DNA of 64,000 bases from NCBI GenBank assembly GCA_903863935.1, contig CAIPDV010000080.1, positions 1-64,000 of the forward strand, in the 5' to 3' direction. Position numbers and translations under genes: made by a program. Numbering within the stretch: the stretch's first letter is position 1; each line of letters begins with the position of its first letter. Source of the DNA: an uncultured Bacteroidota bacterium. Its GTDB lineage: Bacteria; Bacteroidota; Bacteroidia; JABEUT01. Positions 35,387 to 45,372 of this stretch are shown here, piece by piece. The notes below the pieces were generated by a model. That model saw nothing but the letters and a program-made list of their open reading frames with translations, did not search any database and was not told the DNA's origin.

Positions 35387-36931
35387 TTAGTAACGTCCGC
35401 CCGGTTTAGCAACCCCGATAGGGTTTCCAAGTCTTGACATGGCGCAACGGAAACCGATATAGTCAGTTGATTGGTGCTCATCCAGGAAACGGCGTGTACC
35501 CGGACTCATCCAGAATGCACGGTCTTTCCATGAACCTCCTTTGTAAACCCTTGCTTCATCGCTGATAAGAGTAGTACTTCCGGTTTCATACATCAACTTT
35601 CCTTTTGGGTGGCCGGCTCTAGCAGCTTCACCTTCAATAAAATACATACTTGAGTTTGGATCACCATCCAAATAATCTCTTTCATCCGATTCGTGGTAGT
35701 TTCTTCTGAAAGCAAGGTTATCTTCTTTGTGTTGATTATCCACTGGTCTGTATTTAACCTCGCCAGGAATGCTAACGATATCGCTATCGCTGTTATATTG
35801 AATAGAATCCTGGATTACAATACCATCCTGATCTTTAACCTGGGTGGCAAATTCATTTCCTCTGAAAGGCTTCAGGTCAAATCCATCATAAGGCATCATT
35901 GGGCGGTAGATATCCATTACCCACTCGCTCACGTTACCTGCCATGCCATACAGACCATAATCATTAGGCCAGTATGAAAATACAGGAGAAGTAATATCGG
36001 CAGCGTCATTCAAATCACCTGCAACACCCATATAATCACCGGCAGCTTTCTGGAAGTTAGCCAGTTCCTGTCCTATGTATTTTTCATCCGGGTTACGGGT
36101 TGCGTGACCATTCCAAGGATAAATTTTACGTTGAGAAATAAGTTCAAACTGAGTGTTTCCAATTAAACCCAAAGCTGCAAATTCCCATTCAGCTTCAGTA
36201 GGAAGACGATAGTCCGGTAAAAAGATACCATCTTCAATCTTTACGTTTCTACCTACGTTATTACCGTTAGTTTGGTTAGAAGGATTGTAATCAGGAAGCG
36301 GAACTTTCACCTTACCTGCCCATTTTCCGGCAAGATATTCTTCGGTATTAAAGTAATCTGCATCGGAAGGAGACTGGCTCCAGTCAATTACCCCTTCACG
36401 AACAAGTACATATTCATTTACTCTGTCGGTACGCCATTTGCAATAATCGCTTGCCTGCAACCAATCAACACCAACAACAGGATAGTTTTGGTAGGATGGA
36501 TGGCGGAAGTAATATTTCACCATATCTTCCATAAATGCAAGTTTATTTCTCCAAACAAGGGTATCCGGCAATGCCTTAATATATACTTGCGGATAGTTAG
36601 GTCCGAAAACCCGGTTTGTCCAGTAAAGATATTCCCTGTAGTTTGTATTGGTTACTTCGGTTTCATCCATATAAAAAGAAGAAACGGTAACACGTCTTGG
36701 AACGTTATTCCAATCTGACATAACATCATCCTGAACCCTACCCTGGGTAAAGGTACCACCTTCAATAAATACAAGGCCCGGACCGGTTTCCTGTTCTTCG
36801 TAAGGATTTACTTCAAATCCACCGTTGTTCGGGTCGTTATAATTCCAACCGGTAGTAGAAGATCTTTCATGGCCACAGGCACCTAAGATAAATAATCCTG
36901 CTATTCCGAGAATTTTTACGCTTTTATTCAT
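35387..36931 (-). CDS. gldJ: Gliding motility lipoprotein GldJ
   Basis: A 514-residue outer-membrane lipoprotein (lipobox LGAC, Cys19) with an FGE-sulfatase (SUMF1-like) domain over most of its length. FIEGGTFTQGRVQDDVMSDWNNVPRRVTVSSFYMDETEVTN, LPDTLVWRNKLAFMEDMVKYYFRHPSYQNYPVVGVDW and the C-terminal VYKGGSWKDRAFWMSPGTRRF match GldJ more closely than its paralogue GldK/PorK. GldJ is needed for T9SS assembly and gliding in Flavobacterium. Enzyme activity is not expected. It follows sprF by 29 bases and ends before a strong terminator; porU, its usual neighbour, lies on the other side of sprF. Confidence 0.93.
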   Translation of the reverse strand: MNKSVKILGIAGLFILGACGHERSSTTGWNYNDPNNGGFEVNPYEEQETGPGLVFIEGGTFTQGRVQDDVMSDWNNVPRRVTVSSFYMDETEVTNTNYREYLYWTNRVFGPNYPQVYIKALPDTLVWRNKLAFMEDMVKYYFRHPSYQNYPVVGVDWLQASDYCKWRTDRVNEYVLVREGVIDWSQSPSDADYFNTEEYLAGKWAGKVKVPLPDYNPSNQTNGNNVGRNVKIEDGIFLPDYRLPTEAEWEFAALGLIGNTQFELISQRKIYPWNGHATRNPDEKYIGQELANFQKAAGDYMGVAGDLNDAADITSPVFSYWPNDYGLYGMAGNVSEWVMDIYRPMMPYDGFDLKPFRGNEFATQVKDQDGIVIQDSIQYNSDSDIVSIPGEVKYRPVDNQHKEDNLAFRRNYHESDERDYLDGDPNSSMYFIEGEAARAGHPKGKLMYETGSTTLISDEARVYKGGSWKDRAFWMSPGTRRFLDEHQSTDYIGFRCAMSRLGNPIGVAKPGGRY

Positions 36932-36960
36932 GATTTTCTTTTGGTTAAGTAAAGAATATA

Positions 36961-37935
36961 TTAGAAGGAAGGACAGTTAACAACTCTATATTGGTGTCTT
37001 TTAGGACGGCACTGAAACTGGAATACCAGGGATAATTCATGTGAACCTCCTGTTGCCAGTGTTAATTTTGATATGGTTACGTCGTAGCTATAACCGAATT
37101 TAATGTTTTTCTTATCAATACCTATCAATAAGATAACTGCATCCTGATTCCTGTACCAGAAACCGCCAACCACGGCACCTTTAATAGCGTAGAATCCAAG
37201 GTCAAGTTGCTGGAAGTCACCCTGCTTTTGGAAAAGTATATTCGGTGAAATAGTAAATTGGTCTTCAGACAAAGTAGAATGGTTATTTACCGGTATCATA
37301 GCACCGGCGTGTGCTGTATATTTTAATGGCAATGGGCTGGCTCCCTGAACAAATGATTCATCGGGTTGGGTAAGGTGATCGAAGGAAGCACCAAAGAATA
37401 CATTGCGTCCATAGGCAAGTATACCTGCCGAAAAGTCAGGAGAACTAACATTAGTACGTGTTAATTGCTCGGAAGTGGAATAAACAAAACCTCTCACAGG
37501 ATCGATCATATCGCCAAAGTTAAGTTTGCTCTGATCGATGCTCTTTTGATGGTATGTTGCCTGAAATCCTGCATTAATTGCAAAGTTGCGGTTAATATTT
37601 AACTGATAAGCATATATAGCACTGATATTGTTGGTTGTCACCACTCCTGAACCTGCTTTATCCTGTTCTACCAATAATCCAATTCCACCGGCCAAAGCAT
37701 CCACATATCTGTCAATAGAAGCACTATAAGTCACAAAGTTACCCGGAATAGCTGGCCACTCATCACGAAAGTTAACACAAACCCTTGGGCATCTTTCACT
37801 CCCTGCGAATGCCGGATTGAGATAAAGCGGGTTTGCATAGAACTGCGTGAATTGCGCGTCCTGTGCGGCTGAATCATATATTATCCCTCCCGTCATCACC
37901 AAGGTAAGTGAAGTTATTAGTAGTATATTTTTCAT
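36961..37935 (-). CDS. Type IX secretion membrane protein, PorP/SprF family
   Basis: A 324-residue outer-membrane beta-barrel. Signal peptide MKNILLITSLTLVMTGGIIYDSAAQ, then the family hallmark DAQFTQFYANPLYLNPAFAGSERCPRVCVNFRDEWP, and repeated strands to the end (HELSLVFQFQC). Members bind cell-surface partners of T9SS (SprF with SprB; PorP) and are often multicopy, so the precise paralogue is left open. The ATG at 37935 is used because the upstream frame to 38118 has no homology and overlaps the porU promoter. Probably an operon with gldJ, divergent from porU over 181 bases. Confidence 0.92.
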   Translation of the reverse strand: MKNILLITSLTLVMTGGIIYDSAAQDAQFTQFYANPLYLNPAFAGSERCPRVCVNFRDEWPAIPGNFVTYSASIDRYVDALAGGIGLLVEQDKAGSGVVTTNNISAIYAYQLNINRNFAINAGFQATYHQKSIDQSKLNFGDMIDPVRGFVYSTSEQLTRTNVSSPDFSAGILAYGRNVFFGASFDHLTQPDESFVQGASPLPLKYTAHAGAMIPVNNHSTLSEDQFTISPNILFQKQGDFQQLDLGFYAIKGAVVGGFWYRNQDAVILLIGIDKKNIKFGYSYDVTISKLTLATGGSHELSLVFQFQCRPKRHQYRVVNCPSF

Positions 37936-38116
37936 TGTAGTAACAGACATTAGGGGACAAATGTACGAAAAAAACTTATTGAATGTTACAACAGGTACTA
38001 TTTTTAGAGGGTGTACAATAATTTTAATTGTTTTAAGTTTCTCCACAAACATCAATACAAACCAACTAAAAATTAGCTTACTTTGCAACAGGAATACTTT
38101 ACCATTTTTAAAGCAC

Positions 38117-41100
38117 ATGAAATTTTTAACCTCCGTTTCATTCCTGTTGTTTCTATTCTTATACGCACCTGTACAGTCTCAGGTTACCAATAAGCAGATA
38201 CCAGTAAAACCCACAAAGTCAGTACCTTCTCCGGCACCAGTGCCGGTTAAACCTGTTCCTTCAACTCCTGTTGCCGAACCCGGAAAAAGTGTGGCGGCCA
38301 ATGGTCAAATTACCTTGGAATGGGGAAAACCCTTTAAAGACAATATGGGAGAAAATACTCCGGATGTTATGTTTTTAAATTGTAAAAATGCCCTTTACCC
38401 TAAAGAAAATCATTATTTGCCTGAAATTTTTCAGCACATAAAATTGAACGGAAATTCGAATTCTGCAATTGTTTCTTTATTAAATGCCAAATATGAGCCA
38501 CTTACCGATCAGGAAGCCAAAGTTTTAGCTGATAATGGTCAATTTATAACCAATACCATAGTTCCTTCCTCAAAAGTTGTAAGCTATCGCAAAGAATTTT
38601 ATGTGAATGTAAAATTTACCCCGATCCGTAAAAACCCGGTTACCGGAACCTATGAAAAATTGGTTTCGTATAGTTTAAATATCAATCAACGGCACGAATC
38701 GGAAAGGAATACTAATTCATTGGTGACCTTCGCCACAAATTCCGTTCTTAAATCGGGCAGTTGGTATAGGATAGGCGTAACTAGTGACGGAGTTTTTAAA
38801 TTAAGTTATACTTTTTTAAAACGCCTCGGAATTGACATGTCAAAACTGGTGCCTGCAAATATTCGTATTTATGGTAACGGTGGAGCTATGTTACCTCAAT
38901 CGAATAAAACTTACCGGCCCGACGATTTAATTGAAAATGCCATTTATGTGAATGGTCAAACAGATTCAACTTTTAAAACAAGTGATTATGTATTGTTTTA
39001 CGGTCAAAACCCTAATGTATGGAAATACTCCTTCGACAAGCATTTCCATCATACGGTAAACCTTTATTCCGACACAACTTATTACTATATCAATACGGAT
39101 CTGGGACCCGGAAAAAGAATTGGTAATGAGGCATCTTCCATTACCCTGGCAACGGATACCGTAAGTACCTATGATGATTATGCCTATCATGAACTGGATG
39201 GTAAAAACCTGATCAATTCGGGTGCCGAATGGTTTGGCGAATATTTTGAATCAACCACCCAATATACCATACCTTTTAATTTTCCGAACATTTCGCTCAC
39301 CTCTCCTGTCTACGTAAATACTTCCATTGCATCCCGCAATTGTGGTGCTGTAAGTTGCTATGCTGTGGGCCCCACAGGAGCAATAGATTCAATTAACAAC
39401 GTTACCTGCGTGTATACCGACCCCTATGCAGCCCTTGGCAACCGAGCATATACATACACACCAAGCAGTTCACTTGTTTCGGTTACAATTACCAAACTTA
39501 CCCCAAGTGCCATAGGATGGCTGTATTATGTTGAAGCAAATGCAAGGAGGCAGCTTACTATGGGAACCCAAAATCAATTTGAATTCAGAGATAGTAGATC
39601 GGTGGGTGCAGGTAATATTTCGCGTTATAATGTTTCTTCCATTGCCCCAATACAGGTATGGGATGTAACCAATCCGCAAAATGTTTCTAATGTTTCTTTC
39701 CTTTCCACTTCAGGTGGTGTTTATTCCTATGCTCTTCCTTCTGATACCTTGCGTCAATTTGTTGCATTTACAGGAAAATCGCTTGACAGTGCTCATATTT
39801 TTGGCAAGGTTGCCAATCAAAATTTACATGCTGACCCTGAAGCGGATATGATCATTGTGACCAATCCATTGTTTATGGCCCAGTCGGAACAATTGGCAAA
39901 ATTCCACAGGACGCATGATAACCTGAGTGTGAATGTGGTAACCACTCAGCAGGTATATAATGAGTTTTCCTCAGGCCGCCAGGACCCGACCGCTATTCGT
40001 GATTACGTTAGAATGTTGTATGACCGTGCAGGAAATGTTTATGCAAATTTGCCAAAATATTTATTGCTGTTTGGAGATGGTTCCTTTGACCCAAAGAACA
40101 GGTTGACGGGAAATACCAATTACGTTATTGCATATGAATCTGCAGAGTCGTTTGCACCTACCGGTTCATATGTTGCTGATGATTATTTTGTTTTAGTAGA
40201 CAGTTCTGTTACCACCGCACCTGATGGAAACCAATATAGTATTGACCTTTCAGTAGGCCGTATTCCGGCAGATAATGTTACAGAAGCACAGGCATCTGTA
40301 AATAAAATAATAGCCTATGAAACTCCTTCGGGGCAATCTATTAGTTCTACAACAAATTGCTGCAATACCCAAGCCCAATACAATCTTGCCAACTGGAGAA
40401 ATACGGTATGTTTTATTGCACATGACGGTAATGGAGATTTGTTTCAGAATTATACCGAAAATATTACAAATTATGTAACAAGTCATTATAAAAACCTGAA
40501 TGTAAATAAAATTTATCTTGATGCCTACCAAATGGTTCAAACACCTGGAGGAGCTCGTTATCCATCGGTTAATATTGCCATTGATGACCAGATGAATCAG
40601 GGACTGCTGATCTATAATTACGAAGGCCATGGCGGACCCGGCGGACTTGCCCTTGAAAGGGTGCTTGATTTTACCGACATTAATTCATGGACCAATGTAA
40701 ATGCATTACCTCTTTTCTTTAACGCTTCCTGCGCATTTGGCGAATGGGATAATCCACTGGAATTATCGGGCGGTGAATTATCCGTTACCATACCTACAGG
40801 CGGTGTAATTGGAATGATGAGCGCAGTGCGTGAAGTGTTTGCTTCCGGAAACTATAATCTTAATAATGCATTTTTCCAGGTGTTATACACCAAACTTCCG
40901 GATGGAAACATGCCACGTTTCGGCGATCTGCTAACAGCTGCTAAAAATAGTACGGGAGGTACTACCATTAACAACCTTATGTTCTCGCTTCTTGGAGATC
41001 CTGCTGTAAGACTTAACTATCCGAAGTATAATGTATATACAACATCTATTGACGCGAAACCGGTATCTGCGTTAGCCGATACTTTAAGGGCTCTTGCGAA

Positions 41101-42109
41101 AGTTACTGTATCGGGCTATGTTGGAGATAGTGCAGGTAATATCCTCACAAATTTCACCGGATTGCTTAATCCGAGTGTGCTCGATAAATACGATAGTATT
41201 ACAACCCTTAATAATCTTGGAGGTTCAAACAGCCCTATAGAAACATTTACCTTACGAAAGAACAACCTGTATAAAGGAATGATAACGGTGAACAACGGGA
41301 AATTCACATTCTCCTATGTAATGCCTAAAGATATTCTTTACTACTACGGGTTTGGTAAAATTAGCTACTACGCCCAAAACGGGGTGAATGATGCAACCGG
41401 AAACTATCAGAACATTATTATTGGCGGCACTTCGCCAACAGCACATAACAATGGCATTGGCCCTAAAGTAAGGCTCTTTATGAACGACAGTAACTTTGCA
41501 TATGGAGGGCTTACCAATCAAAACCCATCTCTTTTTGCCATAGTTTTCGACAGTAACGGAATAAACACTACCGGGACCTCGGTGGGTCATGATATTACTG
41601 CTGTGCTGGATAATAACACGGCTAATACCTATGATGTTACCAGCTACTTTCAGCCTTCGTTAAATAGCTACCAGCGCGGAACAATAACCTTTCCGTTCAC
41701 TTCATTAAGTAATGGAACACACACCATAACCTTGCGTGTTTGGAATGTTTATGATAATACCTCCATTTCATCAACTGAATTTAATGTAGAACCTAATTCG
41801 AGTTTGCAACTGCAGCATGTTTTAAACTATCCCAACCCATTTACAACCCACACTCAATTCTTCTTTGAAATAAATGAGGTTTGTGATCTTATGAATGTTC
41901 AAATTCAAGTATTTTCGGTATCAGGTAAACTGGTAAGAAACATTGTAACTACTGTTAAAACAGATAGTTTCCGTTCTCAACCTATTGATTGGGATGGAAA
42001 GGATGACTATGGCGATAAAATTGGAAAAGGAGTATATATTTATCATCTTAAAGTTATGACGAGCACAGGCGGTACTGCCGATACCTACCAAAAGCTTGTC
42101 ATATTGTAA
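38117..42109 (+). CDS. porU: Type IX secretion system sortase PorU
   Basis: A 1330-residue exported protein of the gingipain (C25) family that removes the sorting tail of T9SS cargo and attaches it to lipid. A signal peptide (MKFLTSVSFLLFLFLYAPVQSQ) precedes a proline-rich stretch (VKPTKSVPSPAPVPVKPVP). The catalytic His838 is in NYEGHGGPGG and Cys872 in FFNASCAFGEWDNP. The end has a FlgD-like Ig fold and a sorting-type tail (NYPNPFTTHTQF, GVYIYHLKV). It is a little longer than P. gingivalis PorU (1158). Start at ATG 38117; the frame extending back to 37847 overlaps sprF. Followed by porV, its partner in the attachment complex. Confidence 0.95.
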   Translation: MKFLTSVSFLLFLFLYAPVQSQVTNKQIPVKPTKSVPSPAPVPVKPVPSTPVAEPGKSVAANGQITLEWGKPFKDNMGENTPDVMFLNCKNALYPKENHYLPEIFQHIKLNGNSNSAIVSLLNAKYEPLTDQEAKVLADNGQFITNTIVPSSKVVSYRKEFYVNVKFTPIRKNPVTGTYEKLVSYSLNINQRHESERNTNSLVTFATNSVLKSGSWYRIGVTSDGVFKLSYTFLKRLGIDMSKLVPANIRIYGNGGAMLPQSNKTYRPDDLIENAIYVNGQTDSTFKTSDYVLFYGQNPNVWKYSFDKHFHHTVNLYSDTTYYYINTDLGPGKRIGNEASSITLATDTVSTYDDYAYHELDGKNLINSGAEWFGEYFESTTQYTIPFNFPNISLTSPVYVNTSIASRNCGAVSCYAVGPTGAIDSINNVTCVYTDPYAALGNRAYTYTPSSSLVSVTITKLTPSAIGWLYYVEANARRQLTMGTQNQFEFRDSRSVGAGNISRYNVSSIAPIQVWDVTNPQNVSNVSFLSTSGGVYSYALPSDTLRQFVAFTGKSLDSAHIFGKVANQNLHADPEADMIIVTNPLFMAQSEQLAKFHRTHDNLSVNVVTTQQVYNEFSSGRQDPTAIRDYVRMLYDRAGNVYANLPKYLLLFGDGSFDPKNRLTGNTNYVIAYESAESFAPTGSYVADDYFVLVDSSVTTAPDGNQYSIDLSVGRIPADNVTEAQASVNKIIAYETPSGQSISSTTNCCNTQAQYNLANWRNTVCFIAHDGNGDLFQNYTENITNYVTSHYKNLNVNKIYLDAYQMVQTPGGARYPSVNIAIDDQMNQGLLIYNYEGHGGPGGLALERVLDFTDINSWTNVNALPLFFNASCAFGEWDNPLELSGGELSVTIPTGGVIGMMSAVREVFASGNYNLNNAFFQVLYTKLPDGNMPRFGDLLTAAKNSTGGTTINNLMFSLLGDPAVRLNYPKYNVYTTSIDAKPVSALADTLRALAKVTVSGYVGDSAGNILTNFTGLLNPSVLDKYDSITTLNNLGGSNSPIETFTLRKNNLYKGMITVNNGKFTFSYVMPKDILYYYGFGKISYYAQNGVNDATGNYQNIIIGGTSPTAHNNGIGPKVRLFMNDSNFAYGGLTNQNPSLFAIVFDSNGINTTGTSVGHDITAVLDNNTANTYDVTSYFQPSLNSYQRGTITFPFTSLSNGTHTITLRVWNVYDNTSISSTEFNVEPNSSLQLQHVLNYPNPFTTHTQFFFEINEVCDLMNVQIQVFSVSGKLVRNIVTTVKTDSFRSQPIDWDGKDDYGDKIGKGVYIYHLKVMTSTGGTADTYQKLVIL

Positions 42110-42124
42110 GGTTTCCTATATTTG
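42096..42124 (+). promoter_or_regulatory. Possible porV promoter
   Basis: TTG at 42096-42098 and TATATTTG at 42117-42124 are spaced 18 bases apart. The first part overlaps the last codons of porU. It would allow porV to be expressed apart from porU. Confidence 0.5.
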
Positions 42125-42189
42125 CAACCCCATTATTAATTCAAAACATACTATTTGATGATTAGCAGCGTTACTCAATTTTAAGAATA

Positions 42190-43452
42190 ATGCACATGAA
42201 CTTCAGTACCTCGTATAAATTTGTTGCTACGCTGGCTTCGCTTGCGTTAACAGGAAATTATTTGTCAGCACAGAGCAGCAATATTTTAGGCCAAAACTTT
42301 GCCAACAATGTGAACGTTGTTACAACAGCCGTTCCATTTTTACTTATCAGCCCCAATGCAAATGCAGGAGGTATGGGCGATTGTGGTGTGGCCACTACAC
42401 CCGATGCCAATTCCATTGCATGGAACCCCGCCAAACTTGGCTTCATACAGGATGATATGGGATTTTCCATTTCCTATACTCCCTGGCTAAGACAATTAGT
42501 ACCCGATATTAATCTGGGTTATTTATCCTTTTACAAAAAATTAAAATCAAACCAGGTGCTCGGCGTTGCTATGCGATACTTCTCGCTTGGAAATATTGAG
42601 TTTACAGATAACAGTGGAAACAGTATCGGAAGTTTCACCCCGTCGGAATATTCGATAGATGCAGCATATTCGCTTAAACTGAACGACCACTGGTCGGTTG
42701 GTATGGCTGCAAGATATATTTATTCTAACCTTACAGGAGCCGTTTCAGTTGGTGGTGAATACACCAAAGCTGGCCAATCTGAGGGTGTTGATATATCTAC
42801 CTATTATAAGTCAAAAGACCTGCAATGGGGCGGTAAAAAAACCATAGTGTCCGGCGGAATTTGCATATCAAACATTGGAGGAAAGATTAGCTATACCAAC
42901 AGCGGTAATGCCGATTTCTTGCCAACCAATCTGCGTTTGGGTCCTGCTATTACTATGAATCTTGACGATTACAATAAAATCACCTGGGCACTTGATATAA
43001 ATAAATTGCTGGTTCCTACCCCGCCCGTATATACTTTGGATGCCGCAGGAAGCCCGATAATTGGACCGAATGGCCAATTTAAACTGGCGGCCGGAGACAA
43101 TCCAAATGTTTCTGTACCACAAGGGATGATACAATCATTTTATGATGCCCCGGGCGGAGCATTGGAAGAGTTTCACGAAATTAATTACGCTACCGGATTT
43201 GAATATTGGTACGATAATAAGTTTGCTGCCCGCACAGGTTTTTACTATGAAAACCCGACCAAAGGCGGAAGACAATACATTACCATGGGTGCCGGTTTCA
43301 AACTTACTACCCTGAATGTTGACTTATCTTATCTTATTCCTATAACTCAACAGAATCCTTTACAGAATACGTTACGGATTACTATTGGGTTTAATTTCGA
43401 CAAGTCAAAGAAAAAAGACGGCGATGCACCTGCTCCTGCCGACGCTAATTAA
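42190..43452 (+). CDS. porV: Type IX secretion outer-membrane channel/shuttle protein PorV
   Basis: A 420-residue outer-membrane beta-barrel of the FadL-like PorV (LptO) family. Signal peptide ends near YLSAQ. The stretch PFLLISPNANAGGMGDCGVATTPDANSIAWNPAKLGF is the family signature, and the C-terminal INYATGFEYWYDNKFAARTGFYYENPTKGGRQYITMGAGFKL barrel strands match. PorV shuttles cargo from the SprA translocon to PorU. Ends with an acidic-alanine tail (KKKDGDAPAPADAN). An alternative ATG lies two codons on. The ispF gene starts 15 bases later. Confidence 0.95.
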   Translation: MHMNFSTSYKFVATLASLALTGNYLSAQSSNILGQNFANNVNVVTTAVPFLLISPNANAGGMGDCGVATTPDANSIAWNPAKLGFIQDDMGFSISYTPWLRQLVPDINLGYLSFYKKLKSNQVLGVAMRYFSLGNIEFTDNSGNSIGSFTPSEYSIDAAYSLKLNDHWSVGMAARYIYSNLTGAVSVGGEYTKAGQSEGVDISTYYKSKDLQWGGKKTIVSGGICISNIGGKISYTNSGNADFLPTNLRLGPAITMNLDDYNKITWALDINKLLVPTPPVYTLDAAGSPIIGPNGQFKLAAGDNPNVSVPQGMIQSFYDAPGGALEEFHEINYATGFEYWYDNKFAARTGFYYENPTKGGRQYITMGAGFKLTTLNVDLSYLIPITQQNPLQNTLRITIGFNFDKSKKKDGDAPAPADAN

Positions 43453-43467
43453 TTTGCTTCAACAGCT

Positions 43468-43944
43468 TTGAAATTCCGCATTGGATATGGTTTTGATGTT
43501 CATTCACTCCATGAAGGAAGACCCTTTATTTTAGGCGGAGTTGAGATTCCTTCCACCTTTGGTCCCCTGGGCCATTCCGATGCCGATGTACTTATTCACG
43601 CTATTTGCGATGCTCTTCTGGGTGCCGCCGCATTAGGTGATATTGGCAAACATTTTCCGGATAATTCCAGCGAATTCAAAAACATCGACAGCAAAATATT
43701 ATTGCAAAGAGTAGTTGATCTTTTAAAAGAAAAAAACTATTCAATTGGTAATATTGATGCAACCGTAATTCTTGAAAAGCCAAAAATTGCTCCACATATT
43801 TCAGCCATGCGTGAAGCTCTTTCAAAAGTGATGGGAATACCTTTTGATGACATCTCTATTAAAGCCACCACCAATGAAAAGATGGGTTTTATCGGCCGAC
43901 AAGAAGGCATAAGTGCTCATGCGGTCGCACTGATCAACGGCTAG
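43468..43944 (+). CDS. ispF: 2-C-methyl-D-erythritol 2,4-cyclodiphosphate synthase
   Basis: A 158-residue enzyme of the non-mevalonate isoprenoid pathway, forming the cyclodiphosphate with loss of CMP. RIGYGFDVHSL contains Asp10 and His12, GHSDADVLIHA the zinc-binding histidine, and the C-terminal KATTNEKMGFIGRQEGISAHAVALI is diagnostic. Length is standard. The start codon is TTG (43468), with no ATG available upstream before the porV stop. It lies in the porU-porV-ispF string. Confidence 0.95.
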   Translation: MKFRIGYGFDVHSLHEGRPFILGGVEIPSTFGPLGHSDADVLIHAICDALLGAAALGDIGKHFPDNSSEFKNIDSKILLQRVVDLLKEKNYSIGNIDATVILEKPKIAPHISAMREALSKVMGIPFDDISIKATTNEKMGFIGRQEGISAHAVALING

Positions 43945-43981
43945 GATTTTTCGTTTCTTTTCCAGCTTAGTTGGCCGGAAA

Positions 43982-45340
43982 TTGATAGTTTTGTTTGTGC
44001 TGAAAAACTACAAGTTCATATTGTTTGTTTTATTGGGTGCAATTTGCCTGATGGCAGATGCATTTTACAATGGTTTTCCTATTGTTTATTCTGATACTGC
44101 CACTTATCTGTCATCGGGGTTTGAGTTGGAAACACCGGTAGACAGACCCATTACATACGGCTTATTTATTAGGGCAGCAAGCTTAAATGGCCTCTCGTTG
44201 TGGGCCGTTATCTTCTTCCAGTCACTTCTCCTCTCCTATCTCATTTTTCTTTTCATTAAACTGATTTCGGAAGACAGACCATTTTTTCTTCCCGGGATAA
44301 TGATCATTTTATTTTTATCCCTTTTTACAGGAATATCGTGGACTTCGAGCCAGCTTATTGCCGATATTTTTACACCCATTGCATTTTTATCTCTGGCAAT
44401 AATTCTCTTTTTTAATATAAAATTAAAAACCGGAATTTTCCTGTTCCTTATTTATTTCATTGCGGTTTCAATGCACATGTCGCATATTTTGCTTTTCAGT
44501 TCATTGCTTGTAATTATTTATCTCGCTAAAAAAATATTGTTCAAAAAAGAAGACCACAAACGGGTGCGCCTCCATATTGGCATTCTGTTTGCGTTAACAC
44601 TTAGCTCAATATTAACAATGGGTTCAGCTATATCCAAATCAAAAGATGTTTTTATGATGGGTGCCATGATTGAGCAGGGAATAACCCAACAATACCTGAA
44701 TGAATATTGCGGCACACGGAACTATAAACTTTGCGCCTATAAAGATTCTCTTCCGAATACGCTCGGAGCTTTTGTATGGCATACCGACAGCCCTTTTTAC
44801 AAAACAGGCGGCTGGTCTGCAGAAAACAGGAAAGAATTAAACGATATAATTTTTGCAACTTTAACAGAGCCGAAATATATCAAACTCCACATTGAAGCCT
44901 CCTTGAAAGCTACAGGCAGACAACTAACCGGATTTAATATCTTCGACGGAAATGTGGCATACCCGGCAGGTACCCCACTCTTTGAAAGGATCTCCAAATA
45001 TGTTCCGAATGATGTAAAATGCTACAAGGATGCAAAGCAAAACCAGGGTGGATTTCCCATTGTCGGAAATGCAAATACTTTATACGATATAATTTTAGTG
45101 ATAAGTACGCTATGTATACTACTCGTTTTGTTTCTGAAAAATAAAAAGCTTGAGGGATACAGATCTATAGCTATTGTATTTTTACTGGCAATTCTTTTAA
45201 ATGCCTGGGATGCGGCAACGTTTTCCTGTGTTTCCAGCAGGTTTGGTTGTAAAATGATGTGGTTGATCCCTTTCTTTCTTGGAATAGTTGCTATCCGCTT
45301 TTATACGGATTCACAACAACGAAAATTACTTGCGAAATAA
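43982..45340 (+). CDS. Polytopic membrane protein of unknown function
   Basis: About 450 residues with some ten hydrophobic helices, spread over residues 10-225 and 360-440, and a long extracytoplasmic loop (about 225-355) containing several cysteines (EYCGTRNYKLCAYKD). The layout, with short helices and one big loop, recalls GT-C-type glycosyltransferases, and YSDTATYLSSGFE after helix 1 may be the acidic loop of that fold; I do not recognise the family. The start is uncertain: there is no ATG early on, and TTG at 43982 or 43991 is possible. It is convergent with sdhB. Confidence 0.6.
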   Translation: MIVLFVLKNYKFILFVLLGAICLMADAFYNGFPIVYSDTATYLSSGFELETPVDRPITYGLFIRAASLNGLSLWAVIFFQSLLLSYLIFLFIKLISEDRPFFLPGIMIILFLSLFTGISWTSSQLIADIFTPIAFLSLAIILFFNIKLKTGIFLFLIYFIAVSMHMSHILLFSSLLVIIYLAKKILFKKEDHKRVRLHIGILFALTLSSILTMGSAISKSKDVFMMGAMIEQGITQQYLNEYCGTRNYKLCAYKDSLPNTLGAFVWHTDSPFYKTGGWSAENRKELNDIIFATLTEPKYIKLHIEASLKATGRQLTGFNIFDGNVAYPAGTPLFERISKYVPNDVKCYKDAKQNQGGFPIVGNANTLYDIILVISTLCILLVLFLKNKKLEGYRSIAIVFLLAILLNAWDAATFSCVSSRFGCKMMWLIPFFLGIVAIRFYTDSQQRKLLAK

Positions 45341-45372
45341 AAATTTCTCCCGGGTAAACCGAATAAAATACC

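Noticed and set aside
37847-38116. Upstream extension of porU
   Set aside because: It overlaps sprF and its promoter region and lacks a signal peptide; ATG 38117 begins a proper one.
43982-45340. Naming the membrane protein a mannosyltransferase
   Set aside because: The helix pattern and an acidic loop only vaguely resemble GT-C enzymes; no specific motif was recognised.
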